Positions 27,101 to 34,666 of a stretch of 64,000 bases of DNA are shown piece after piece (positions within the stretch are counted from its first letter, which is position 1; each line of letters begins with the position of its first letter). The stretch spans positions 1 through 64,000 of the forward strand of contig NZ_JBEYUS010000020.1 in the NCBI RefSeq assembly GCF_040643635.1, written 5' to 3'. The notes under the pieces are model-generated. The model saw nothing but the letters and a program-made list of their open reading frames with translations, had not been told where the DNA came from and ran no database searches. This stretch comes from Saccharopolyspora_C sp040643635. Lineage in GTDB: Bacteria; Actinomycetota; Actinomycetes; Mycobacteriales; Pseudonocardiaceae. The translations under genes were made by a program, and so were the position numbers.

Positions 27101-28319
27101 CGGCGACGAGCCGCTCGGCCAGCTCCGGCGGGCACGCCTCCCCGCCGAAGATCAGCAACCGCACGTCGGCGAGCGCCTCCGGCGGCCACAGCGCGGCGAG
27201 CGTCGGGACCGTGGAGACCACGCTGATCCGCCGCCGCACCAGCCACGGCCCCAGGTCCGCGCCGGTGCGCACCAGCGATCGCGGCGCGGGCACCAGGCAG
27301 GCACCGCGCCGCCACGCCAGCCACATCTCCTCGCAGGACGCGTCGAACGCCACCGACAGGCCCGCCAGCACCCGGTCGCCCGGTCCGATCGGATCGTCGG
27401 CGAGGAACAGCCGGGCCTCGGCGTCCGCGAACGCGGCCGCCGCGCGGTGCGGCACCGCCACGCCCTTCGGGGTGCCGGTGGAACCGGAGGTGAAGATGAT
27501 CCACGCGTCGTCGTCCGGCGTCGGCGGACCGGACGCGCCGGACGGGGTGCCGAGCAGTTCGGGTTCGCCACCGGTCAGCACCGCGCACACCCCAGCCTCA
27601 CCGAACACCAGGTCGGCGCGCTCCTGCGGGTCGTCGGCGTCCACCGGGACGTAGGCCGCGCCCGCCGCCAGCACCGCGAGCACCGCGAGGTACAGCTCGG
27701 CGGTACCGGATTCGACGCGGACGCCGACCCGGTCACCGCGGCCCACGCCGAGGTCGGCCAGCCGCCGGGCCGCGGCCCGGACCTGCTCGTCCAGCTCCCG
27801 GTAGGTGAGGGTCCGCTCGCCCGCGTCCAGCGCGAGGGCGTCCGGGTGGGCGCGCGCGGTCGCGGCGAAGACGTCGAGCAGGGTGCGCTCGGGCGCGGCC
27901 GGGCCGGAGTCGAACCGGGCGATCGGAGCGTCCGGAGCCGGGTCGGTGGGCTCGGGTTCCGGCCCGGGCGTCGCGACGTCCGCCGCGGGGACATCCGGTG
28001 CGGGCTCAGACCCGAGAACCTCCGGTGCGAGCTCGGCCCCGGGGACCTCCGGTGCGAGCTCGGCGATGTCCGGCGCGGGAACCTCCGGTGCGAGCTCAGA
28101 CCCGAGAGCTTCCGGCGCGGGCTCGGCGATGTCCGGCTCGGGCTCGGCGATGTCCGGCGCGGGTTCGGCGGCTCCCGCCGCGTCCCCGGCGCTCGGCTCC
28201 AGCAAGGTGCGCGCCAACGCCGCCGCAGCGGTCGTCGACCCCGGGGAGTGCGCCAGCAGATCGGTGATCGGGGTGGTGCCCGGGCCCGCCCCGGTCCCGC
28301 GGTTCATCGACACCGTCAA
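24105..28319 (-). CDS. Pls/PosA-type single-module NRPS with membrane-bound C-terminal domains (poly-amino-acid synthetase)
   Basis: About 1404 residues. After a Pro/Glu/Ala repeat-rich N-terminus (to about residue 140) comes an adenylation domain (DDAWIIFTSGSTGTPKGVA, NTYGPTEATVVA, YRSGDLVRADPEG, RTSGKVDRAALP), then a carrier domain with the pantetheine serine in FALGGGSLAAAQL. The remaining ~700 residues alternate paired membrane helices with three soluble left-handed-helix, acyltransferase-like domains. This A-T-membrane layout is that of epsilon-poly-L-lysine synthetase, which links amino acids one at a time without a classical condensation domain. Pocket residues read by eye as DAESIGTVVK, close to the lysine code DAESIGSVCK as I recall it. 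TTG at 28319 has AAGGA 7 nt upstream; ATG at 28307 is the alternative. Confidence 0.88.
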   Translation of the reverse strand: MTVSMNRGTGAGPGTTPITDLLAHSPGSTTAAAALARTLLEPSAGDAAGAAEPAPDIAEPEPDIAEPAPEALGSELAPEVPAPDIAELAPEVPGAELAPEVLGSEPAPDVPAADVATPGPEPEPTDPAPDAPIARFDSGPAAPERTLLDVFAATARAHPDALALDAGERTLTYRELDEQVRAAARRLADLGVGRGDRVGVRVESGTAELYLAVLAVLAAGAAYVPVDADDPQERADLVFGEAGVCAVLTGGEPELLGTPSGASGPPTPDDDAWIIFTSGSTGTPKGVAVPHRAAAAFADAEARLFLADDPIGPGDRVLAGLSVAFDASCEEMWLAWRRGACLVPAPRSLVRTGADLGPWLVRRRISVVSTVPTLAALWPPEALADVRLLIFGGEACPPELAERLVADGREVWNTYGPTEATVVACAARLDGAGPVRIGLPLDGWRLAVVDAAGEPVRPGEQGELVIGGVGLARYLDPAKDAEKFAPLPSLGWERAYRSGDLVRADPEGLVFVGRADEQIKLGGRRIELGEVDAALQALPGVAGAAAAVRRTKAGGELLVGYLVAEDPAFDTDEAVRRLRDVLPASLVPLPAVVAELPTRTSGKVDRAALPWPLPSREPAADGALSATETWLAAEWSEVLGTRPDGPRADFFALGGGSLAAAQLVAKLRARHPQVSVADVYQRPRLGELAAQLDELDAVTADRRAIAEVPRRMGWAQLALLIPLTTLTGLRWTAVLAAGGTLLAAAGAPWAPSVSWWLLLVAWLVLFSPPGRIALAVSGIRLLLHRVRPGDYPRGGGVHLRMWAAQQWDQRCAASAVSGAFWTTHYARALGAKIGDDVDLHSPPPVTGLLKIGRGAAVEPEVDLSGYWVDGDVVHIGRIRVGAGARVGARSTLLPGAHVGKGAEAAAGSTVHGVVPARQRWSGSPAARTSGAPAKWPAQRAPRSRRWSAVYGLTSVLFALVPVLAALPALAVVVPELVAAATAEDAVRRVLPLVPAATAAYFGGYALLVLLAVRALGIGLREGHHAVHGRIGWQVWTSERLMGMARTALFPLYASTFTPMWLRLLGAKVGRGAEISTVLAVPKMTKVADGAFLADDTMVATYELCRGWLHVAPARIGKEAFLGNSGMTAPGRSVPKRGLVGVLSSTPRKAKKGSSYLGLPPMPLRRAQVAADSERTFDPPLRLVFARALVELCRIVPVMVSVALAVLVLGVLAELWRAAGPWAAAALSGIVLLVAGVLACAVTTLAKWLLIGRFRVRQRPLWSSFVWRGELADTFVEVLAVPWLAGPATGTPLLSLWLRTMGARIGRGAWVETYWLPEADLVRIGAGAAINRGCVVQTHLFHDRIMSMDEVALGQGATLGPHGIVLPGAGIGARTTVGPGSLITRGDAVPADSRWCGNPISAWRA
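27940..28190 (-). repeat. Degenerate in-frame repeat coding for Pro/Glu/Ala-rich N-terminus
   Basis: Repeats of roughly 36 nt containing the core CCTCCGGTGCGAGCTCGG and variants. They encode blocks such as SELAPEVPAPDIAELAPEVP. The number of blocks may vary between strains by slippage. The segment looks like a flexible linker ahead of the adenylation domain. Confidence 0.7.
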
Positions 28320-28808
28320 CGGAGCGTCCTTCCGCCCGCGCCACCCGCAGCCGGCAGCCGATCACCGTTGACGCCCATGTCCCACCCTTTTCCCGCCGAC
28401 GTCCGCGGACCCCACCTCCGCAGCTGAGAACGATCACATTACCCCTGGTGAGCGGCACGATCGGCAGCAACGCCCATCGGAGGTGTCACGCCTCACCGCG
28501 TTTCCGACCGGCCGGTCAATGCTCGGTGAACGTTCCTACCCGGGCAGGTGACCAGGTTCTGCCGCACTTCACCCGATGCGCGGGACCTCGGGCGCTCGGC
28601 GACCACGCACCGGACCGGGCGCGCACCACGGCGGTGCTAGCGGATCACCGACGCGCCAGCACGTTAAGGCGAACCTCGGATTCGATTCAGCACCGTGCGT
28701 CCCGGTCCGCGCCGCTCGCACCCAGCGGCGAGCCCGCACCGATCTCACCATGGCTGGACGCCCACCGGAGCAGCTCCGGCGCGGCCGGCGGAACCGCTGG
28801 GAGGTGCG
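28320..28808. other. Divergent control region between Pls-type synthetase and SARP-like regulator
   Basis: 489 nt with no convincing gene. It must hold the promoters of both divergent genes. It contains the 12-bp perfect palindrome at 28506-28517 and an A+T-richer patch around 28428-28445 (ATCACATTACC), whose minus strand offers TAATGT as a possible -10. A CGTTAAGGCGAACCTCGG stretch near 28662 is another A+T-richer spot on the regulator side. Confidence 0.5.
28506..28517. promoter_or_regulatory. Palindrome GACCGGCCGGTC
   Basis: Perfect 12-bp palindrome in the divergent control region. It resembles TetR-type operators, but GC palindromes of this kind arise easily at this base composition. Confidence 0.3.
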
Positions 28809-31800
28809 ATGCGAGGTCGGGGCAGGCACGGCACGGGCACCATCGCGCGCCCGGTGCTGGAGGACGCGCTCGCCACCGCCACCCGCAACCGGGTCTGCCT
28901 GGTGATCGCGGCGGCGGGCTGGGGCAAGACCACCGCGGTCCGCTCCTGGGCGGCGACCGCGGACGGCACGGCCTGGTGGTCCCCCGAGGGTGCCGACGAC
29001 GACGCGGCACGGCTGCTGGCGGCCCTCGTCGACGCCGCGCTCCCCCACCTCCCCGGTCCCGCCCCGGAAACCGACGGCGACGCGGTGCGCGACTGGCTGC
29101 GCGCGCTGCCGGTGGACCTGCACCTGGTCGTCGACGACCTGCACGAAGCCGGAGAGCCGGTGGCCGCGCTGCTGGCCGACCTGTGCCGGACCGCGCCGCC
29201 GCGGCTGCGGATCGTGCTGCTGTCCCGGCACGAACCGCCGTTCTCGCTGGAACGGCTGCGCGGGCAGGGCAAGGTCACCGAGATCGACGCCGGGTTGCTG
29301 GCCTTCGACACCGAGGAGATCGCCCAGCTCGTCGAGCACGCCCTCGGCACCGGGGACGTCGCGCTGGCCCGCGAGCTCGGCGAGCGCAGCGGCGGCTGGC
29401 CGGCCGCGGTGTGCCGCGCCATCGAGTCGCTGCGCGCCGTCCCGGAGCCGCGCGGCGGCGGGCTGCCGCCCGCCACCCGGTTCCACCCGTACCTCGCCGA
29501 GGAGGTCCTGGGCCGCGAACCGGAACGGGCCAGGCACGCGCTGCACCGGCTGGCCGTGCTGGGCGACGTCACCCACGAGGAGCAGGGCGGCGTGCTCACC
29601 GACCTCGCCCGGCGCGGGCTGCTGCGCCCCGCCTCCAGCGGGCGGTGGGCGCTGGTGCCGCCGCTGGCCGAGTTCCTCGCCGAACCGCGCACCGTCACGC
29701 CCGAGGTCCGCACCGAGCTGCACCGGCAGGCCGCCGAGGAGCACCACCGCGCGGGCAGGCACGAACGCGCGCTGCGGCACCTGATCGCCGCCCGCGAGAC
29801 CGAGCGCTGCGTCGCGCTGCTGGTGGAGGCGGGCGCCCGGTTGCTCGACGACGGGCACGCGGACGTGGTGCTCGACGCCGCCACCCTGCTCGGCGATCCG
29901 CCCGACCGGCTGATCGCCCGCGTCGTCGGGCAGGCGCACCGGCTGCGCGGGCGCTGGCCGGAGGCCGCCGCCTGCTGGGTTCGGGCCGGTGACCCCGCCG
30001 AACCCGGCCTGGCGTGGCGGATCGCCGACGCCGCGCTGGCCAGGGCCGAACCCGCCGCGGCGCTCGCCGCCTGCGCGGTCGCCGCGGACACCGCGGGCGA
30101 CCCGGTCGACGAGGTCCGGCTGCACGCGACCGCGGCGCTGGCGCACCGGCTCACCGGCGACCTCGCCCGCGGCGAACACGCGGCCCGGCGTGCCACCGAG
30201 ATCGCCGAGCAACGCGGGCACCCGCGCACCGCACCCGTCGCCGCGCTGGCCGGTGCCGTGCTCGCCGCCGCCCGCGGCGACCAGCGCGCGGCGCGCACCG
30301 CGTGGTTCGCCGCCGCCGAGCACGCGCCCGAAGCCCACCTCGGCAGGCTGCACGTGCTGCGCGCGCTGCACCGGACCGAATCCGGCGAGCCGGGCGCGGC
30401 GCTGACGCAGGCCGATGCGGCGCTGCGCATCGCCGAGCAGCACCACGACCCGCTGCTGCGCGCGCACGCGCTCACGCAGCGCGCGCACGCGCTGACCAGG
30501 CTCGGCCGGTTCGACGAGGCCACCGTCGCGGTCGACGCGGCCTGCGAGGTGTTCGGCCGCTTCGGCACCGGGTTCCTCGCCTGGCCGCTGTGCGTGCGCG
30601 GCGACGTGCACCGGTTGCGCGGCAGGCTCGAACGCGCCCGATCCGCCTACGAGGAGGCGCTGTCGCTGGCCGAACCGGCCCGCGACCTGCTCGCCACGAG
30701 CACCGCGCTGATCGGTCTCGCGCGCACTCGCGCCGCCGACGACCCGGCGCGGGCCCGGCTGCTCGCCCAGCGCGCCATCGACCTCGGCGAGCACCTGCAC
30801 GAGGTGCGCGCGCTGCTCACCCGCGGCTGGATCTCGTGGGAGGCCGGGGACGTCGCACCCGCCAGGGCGGACGCGGCGCTCGCGGCCGAACAGGCCCGCA
30901 GCCGCGGGGACGAACCGGGACTGGCGGAGGCGCTCGCGCTCACCGCCGTCACCTCCACCGATCCGCTGGAGCACGGGCCCGCGCTGGACGAGGCGGTGCA
31001 GATCTGGCGGGACGGCGGCTTCGCCCTCGACGAGGCGCAGGCCGTGCTGCTGCGCCACCGCCTCGACCCGGCGCCCGGCGGGACCGGGGCGGTCGCCGAA
31101 CTCGCCGAACGCACGCTGCTGGAGCACGGCGCCTCCCCCGATGCCCGGGCCGCCGCCGGTCCGCTCGCCGCGGTCGCCCGGCTGGCGCCGCCGGTGCTGG
31201 TGCGCGCGCTCGGCGTGTTCCGGATCGAGCACGCCGGGGTGCCGGTGCCGCGCGCGGCCTGGCAGTCCCGCAAGGCGCGCGACCTGCTGAAGATCCTCGT
31301 CGCCAAGCGGCGCCCGATGCGCCGGGAGGAGCTGATGGAACTGCTGTGGCCGGAGGTCGACCCGGTGCGCGCCGGCAACCGGCTCTCGGTGCTGCTGTCC
31401 ACCGTGCGCGACGTGCTGGCCACCTCGGGCCCGTCGGCCGGTTCGGTGCTGCGCACCAACGAGACCGGCACCGTCGGTCTCGATCCGCGGTACGTGCGCA
31501 TCGACGTCGAATCGTTCCTCGCGCTCGCCGAGCGGGCGCTGCAGGCGGACCGCGAGGACTCCCCCGGCGCGACCGCCCTGCTGCTGGACGCCGAAGCCGC
31601 CTACACCGGCGACTTCCTGGAGGACGACCCGTACCAGGAGTGGGCGGACGCGCCGGCCGACGAACTGCGCACCACGCACGCCGCGCTGCTGCGGGCGCTG
31701 ACCCGCCGGTCCCGCGACGAAGGCGACACCGACCGGGTGGCGCGCTTCGCGCTGCGGCTGCTGCGCGACGACCAGTACGACGAGGAGGCCCACCTCGACC

Positions 31801-31949
31801 TGGTCGCCACCCTGCTGCGCGCGGAGCGCTTCGGCGAGGCGCGGCGCCGCTACGAGCTCTACCGGAAGCGGATGCAGGAGATCGCCATCGCTCCCCGCCC
31901 GTTCCCCGACGTCCCCGGAACCCGTCGCTCCATTCCCTCCGACGAGTGA
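28809..31949 (+). CDS. Large ATPase regulator with C-terminal SARP/BTAD domain (MalT-like architecture)
   Basis: A 1046-residue protein. Residues 1-250 form a STAND-type NTPase: Walker A IAAAGWGKTTAVRSWA, Walker B LHLVVDDLHEA and sensor-like LSRHEPPFSLERL. Next comes a long helical region with TPR-like repeats (residues ~300-790). The C-terminus holds an OmpR-type winged helix (VRALGVFRIEHAG ... RKARDLLKILVAKRRPMRREELMELLWP) and a BTAD helical domain (YTGDFLEDDPYQEWADAPADEL). This order, ATPase first and SARP domain last, is as in MalT-like SARP regulators. It is divergent from the Pls-type gene with a 489-nt gap, so it may activate that gene (inference). GGGAGG precedes the ATG at 28809. Confidence 0.88.
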   Translation: MRGRGRHGTGTIARPVLEDALATATRNRVCLVIAAAGWGKTTAVRSWAATADGTAWWSPEGADDDAARLLAALVDAALPHLPGPAPETDGDAVRDWLRALPVDLHLVVDDLHEAGEPVAALLADLCRTAPPRLRIVLLSRHEPPFSLERLRGQGKVTEIDAGLLAFDTEEIAQLVEHALGTGDVALARELGERSGGWPAAVCRAIESLRAVPEPRGGGLPPATRFHPYLAEEVLGREPERARHALHRLAVLGDVTHEEQGGVLTDLARRGLLRPASSGRWALVPPLAEFLAEPRTVTPEVRTELHRQAAEEHHRAGRHERALRHLIAARETERCVALLVEAGARLLDDGHADVVLDAATLLGDPPDRLIARVVGQAHRLRGRWPEAAACWVRAGDPAEPGLAWRIADAALARAEPAAALAACAVAADTAGDPVDEVRLHATAALAHRLTGDLARGEHAARRATEIAEQRGHPRTAPVAALAGAVLAAARGDQRAARTAWFAAAEHAPEAHLGRLHVLRALHRTESGEPGAALTQADAALRIAEQHHDPLLRAHALTQRAHALTRLGRFDEATVAVDAACEVFGRFGTGFLAWPLCVRGDVHRLRGRLERARSAYEEALSLAEPARDLLATSTALIGLARTRAADDPARARLLAQRAIDLGEHLHEVRALLTRGWISWEAGDVAPARADAALAAEQARSRGDEPGLAEALALTAVTSTDPLEHGPALDEAVQIWRDGGFALDEAQAVLLRHRLDPAPGGTGAVAELAERTLLEHGASPDARAAAGPLAAVARLAPPVLVRALGVFRIEHAGVPVPRAAWQSRKARDLLKILVAKRRPMRREELMELLWPEVDPVRAGNRLSVLLSTVRDVLATSGPSAGSVLRTNETGTVGLDPRYVRIDVESFLALAERALQADREDSPGATALLLDAEAAYTGDFLEDDPYQEWADAPADELRTTHAALLRALTRRSRDEGDTDRVARFALRLLRDDQYDEEAHLDLVATLLRAERFGEARRRYELYRKRMQEIAIAPRPFPDVPGTRRSIPSDE

Positions 31950-31985
31950 GGATTCTGCCCGGGACGGGTGATACAGGCTCATCTC

Positions 31986-31998
31986 TAAGGAAACCTTA
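31986..31998. promoter_or_regulatory. Inverted repeat TAAGG-AAA-CCTTA
   Basis: Perfect 5-bp arms around AAA, in the 110-nt gap after the SARP-like gene and before the hydrolase-fold gene. It could be a regulator site; it overlaps the left arm of a following hairpin. Confidence 0.35.
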
Positions 31999-32019
31999 AA
32001 CCGCCCTGAACTGCGGTTT
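31998..32019 (+). terminator. Hairpin after the SARP-like regulator gene
   Basis: AAACCGC / GCGGTTT with an 8-nt loop, 48 nt past the regulator's stop. It may end the regulator mRNA, or form part of the leader of the next gene. Confidence 0.45.
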
Positions 32020-32059
32020 CCTACTCTCGCGGGGTGCACTACGCCCTCCCGGGGTGCTC

Positions 32060-33784
32060 ATGAGCGCGCCCGCCCCGATCCGACCGGCCACGTCCGCCGT
32101 GTCCCGGTCGAACTTCGGCTTCTCGCCGGACGGCCGGGAGATCGCGTGCATCCGCACCAGCGCCGAGGTCTCCACCCTGGAGCTGTGGTCGTTCGCCGCG
32201 CGCGGACCGGGACCGCACTCGCTGCGCACCCGCCGCTTCGGCCAGCTGCCCGGGAAGGTCCGCGGCGAACCGGAACTCGTGCACACCGACTCCGGCGTCG
32301 ATCCCCGCGCGCAGGTGCTGCCGCTCGGCGACGGCCGGGTGCTGCTGCTGGTGAACCGCGGCGGCGGGCTCGCCGAACTGGAGCTGGTGGACCCGGCCGC
32401 GCCGCAGGCGCACATCGTGGGCCAGGTACGCGCCGCGGACGGTTACCTGCTGCCGAGCCCGTCGGCGGCACAACTGGGCTTCCTCGTAGCGCGGGAGGAC
32501 CCGGAACGGACGGCCGTCTGGCGACTCACCGACGGCCCGCCCGGTGTCGAGCCACTCGTGCGGCTGCCCGGCGCCGCCACTGGGGGTGTGTGGCTCGACA
32601 CCGACGCGGATCTGCTCGCGCTGAACCTGACCCGGCCCGGTCAGGCCGTCGAAGGGGTGCTGGCGGATCTGCGGCGCGGCTCGTGGCAGCCGCTGTTCTC
32701 GCTGTCGCCGAGCAGCGACGACCGCATCCTGCTGCACCACCAGCGTTCCAAGCTGCTGCTGGTGCGCTCCACCTCCAGCGGCGCGGACCGGGTCGGCTGG
32801 GTGCTGCTGGACGGGGCGGGCAGCGTCCGGTTCCCGGACCGGCTGTGCCCGACGCACATCCCGCTGACCGTCGACGACGGCGGGCAGCGGGTGCTGCTGC
32901 GCCGCGAGTCGGGCGCGCTGTCCGCGCTCGACCTGTACGCGCCGCGCGAGGACAAGCTGACCGCGCTGACCCTGCCGCCCGGCCGCACCGGCGACCGGGC
33001 GCACCTCAACGGCAAGACCGTGCGGGTGCCGTTCTCCTCCCCCGCGCGGCCGTCGACGCTGGTCACGGTGTCGCCGAGCGGGTCCTGCTCGGCGCTGCCC
33101 GAGGAGGCAGGCCGGGAGCTGCCGCCGTGGGCGTCCGCGGACCTGCTGCGCCTCGGCGGCGGCATCGAGGCCGTCGTCTACGGCGGCAGCCAGTGGCGGA
33201 CCTGCGACCACGTGGTGCTCGCGCTGCACCACACCGAAGGCGAGCTGTGGCGGTGGGAGTTCCACCCGCTGTTCCAGGACCTGGCCTCGGTCGGGGTGGC
33301 CGTCATCGCGCCGAACCGCCGCTCCGACGACGGCCGGTGGGGCGGGCCGGACCTGGCCGGGGTGATCTCGCTCGGGCACCACCTGCGGTCCCAGCGCGCC
33401 GGGCTGCCCGGGCCGATCCTGCTCGGCGGCGGTCACGGCGGGCGGCTCGGGTTGCAGGCCGCGGGCAGCACCCCCGGGCTGTGGTCGGCGTGCGTGGCGC
33501 TGGCCCCGCTGCTGCGGGAGGGGGACGAGCTGGCGCGGGCGGCCGCGGCGAACACCGCGCCGGTGCTGCTGGTGCACGGCACCGGCGACGAGCTGGTGCC
33601 GGTGGACCGGGCCCGGTCGCTGCGCCACGAGCTGGCCGGACCGGCGCTGTCCGGGCCCGCGCTGCGGTACCTGGAGGTGGACGCCGGGCACGACGACGTG
33701 GCCGCGGCGTCCGGCGGGGCGCTGCGGGAGCAGGTCGTGGCGTTCTGCCGGGGCGGCCTCACCCCCTCACCCGAGGTGCGCTGA
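32060..33784 (+). CDS. Prolyl-oligopeptidase-like alpha/beta-hydrolase-fold protein, nucleophile apparently lost
   Basis: About 574 residues. The N-terminal two-thirds look like a beta-propeller (FGFSPDGREIACIR, AVWRLTDGPPG, LLLVNRGGGL). The C-terminal part is an alpha/beta-hydrolase domain: GVAVIAPNRRSDDGRWGGPDL, LLVHGTGDELVPVDRA (Asp) and YLEVDAGHDDV (His). The elbow, expected as GxSxGG, reads LLGGGHGGRLGL, with His in place of Ser at about residue 455, so peptidase activity is doubtful. The ATG at 32060 is chosen; GTG at 32054 is possible. It follows the SARP-like regulator gene by 110 nt. Role unknown: a degenerate peptidase acting as a binding protein, or an enzyme with another nucleophile. 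Confidence 0.72.
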   Translation: MSAPAPIRPATSAVSRSNFGFSPDGREIACIRTSAEVSTLELWSFAARGPGPHSLRTRRFGQLPGKVRGEPELVHTDSGVDPRAQVLPLGDGRVLLLVNRGGGLAELELVDPAAPQAHIVGQVRAADGYLLPSPSAAQLGFLVAREDPERTAVWRLTDGPPGVEPLVRLPGAATGGVWLDTDADLLALNLTRPGQAVEGVLADLRRGSWQPLFSLSPSSDDRILLHHQRSKLLLVRSTSSGADRVGWVLLDGAGSVRFPDRLCPTHIPLTVDDGGQRVLLRRESGALSALDLYAPREDKLTALTLPPGRTGDRAHLNGKTVRVPFSSPARPSTLVTVSPSGSCSALPEEAGRELPPWASADLLRLGGGIEAVVYGGSQWRTCDHVVLALHHTEGELWRWEFHPLFQDLASVGVAVIAPNRRSDDGRWGGPDLAGVISLGHHLRSQRAGLPGPILLGGGHGGRLGLQAAGSTPGLWSACVALAPLLREGDELARAAAANTAPVLLVHGTGDELVPVDRARSLRHELAGPALSGPALRYLEVDAGHDDVAAASGGALREQVVAFCRGGLTPSPEVR

Positions 33785-33809
33785 GCGCGGTCGGGCACAC
33801 TGATCGGCC

Positions 33810-34553
33810 ATGAGCTCCACGGTTCTGGTCCTCGGCGGCCGCAGCGAGATCGGTGTCGAACTGGCCGCGCGCCTGGTCGGCGAGGGTGACCGCGAGGTGG
33901 TCCTGGCCGCGCGGCGCAGCGGCGACCTCGACGAGCAGGAGGCGCGGCTGCGCGCGGCGGGCGCGGTGGCCGTGGAACGGGTCGAGTTCGACGCCGACGA
34001 CCTCGCCTCGCACCGGCCGCTGCTGGACGAGCTCACCGCCCGGCACGGTTCGCTCGACGACGTGATCGTCTCCTTCGGCATCCTCGGCGACCAGGAGCGG
34101 GCCGAGCAGGACGCCGAGCACGCCGTGTCGATCGTGCACACCGACTACGTCGCGCACGTCTCCGTGCTCACCCACCTCGCGAACCTGCTGCGCGCCCAGG
34201 GCCGCGCGCGGCTGGTGGTGTTCTCCTCGGTGGCCGGGGTGCGGGTGCGGCGGGCCAACTACGTGTACGGGTCCGCGAAGGCCGGGCTGGACGGGTTCGC
34301 CGCGGGCCTCGCCGACGCGCTCGCGGGCAGCGGCGTGCACCTGCTGGTGGTGCGGCCCGGGTTCGTCGTGGGGCGGATGACCGAGGGCATGTCCCCGGCA
34401 CCGTTCTCCAGCACGCCCGGCCAGGTCGCCGACGCCGCCGCGAAGGCGCTGCGCCGGGGCCGGGTGGAGGTGTGGGTGCCGTTCGCCCTGCGGGTGCTGT
34501 TCGGCGTGCTGCGCTACGTGCCGCGCCCGATCTGGCGGCGGATGCCCCGGTAG
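33810..34553 (+). CDS. dprE2: SDR family reductase, DprE2-like (decaprenylphosphoryl-arabinose synthesis)
   Basis: A 247-residue short-chain dehydrogenase. The nucleotide fold is VLVLGGRSEIGVELAARL, in which GGxSEIG is characteristic of DprE2 rather than generic SDRs. The catalytic Ser is in VVFSSVAG and the Tyr-Lys pair in NYVYGSAKAGLDG. PGFVVGRMTEGM and the C-terminal RYVPRPIWRRMP with a hydrophobic stretch also fit DprE2, which reduces the keto-sugar made by DprE1 to decaprenylphosphoryl-D-arabinose for cell-wall arabinan. DprE1 is not in the window. If the assignment is right, the host has an arabinan-containing wall, in keeping with Pseudonocardiales. Confidence 0.8.
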   Translation: MSSTVLVLGGRSEIGVELAARLVGEGDREVVLAARRSGDLDEQEARLRAAGAVAVERVEFDADDLASHRPLLDELTARHGSLDDVIVSFGILGDQERAEQDAEHAVSIVHTDYVAHVSVLTHLANLLRAQGRARLVVFSSVAGVRVRRANYVYGSAKAGLDGFAAGLADALAGSGVHLLVVRPGFVVGRMTEGMSPAPFSSTPGQVADAAAKALRRGRVEVWVPFALRVLFGVLRYVPRPIWRRMPR

Positions 34554-34666
34554 GCCGCGGCCACTGGACGGATACCGCTGTTCTCGCCACACTGGAGCCT
34601 CATCGGGTTCCGGGCCTGAGGTGCCTGCCCGAACCGGCGTCCAGGTGTTGGAGTGAAGGTGCCCTC

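Noticed and set aside
27940..28190. CRISPR-like regular repeats
   Set aside because: Repeats are degenerate, in frame, without spacers, and encode a Pro/Glu/Ala linker of the synthetase.
24105..28319. Firm statement that the product is epsilon-poly-L-lysine
   Set aside because: The pocket was read by eye, and several of its residues lie in segments shared by the whole Pls/PosA family, so substrate remains a hypothesis.
31986..31998. Iron box (IdeR/DmdR site)
   Set aside because: TAAGGAAACCTTA is palindromic but does not match the TTAGGTTAG-type iron box, and no iron genes are nearby.
28569..32039. Open frame of more than 1100 codons on the minus strand, opposite the SARP-like regulator
   Set aside because: Its product is low-complexity Arg/Gly/Ala/Gln-rich with no family features. 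At this GC content the antisense of a real gene is often open. The plus-strand protein has clear ATPase and SARP motifs.
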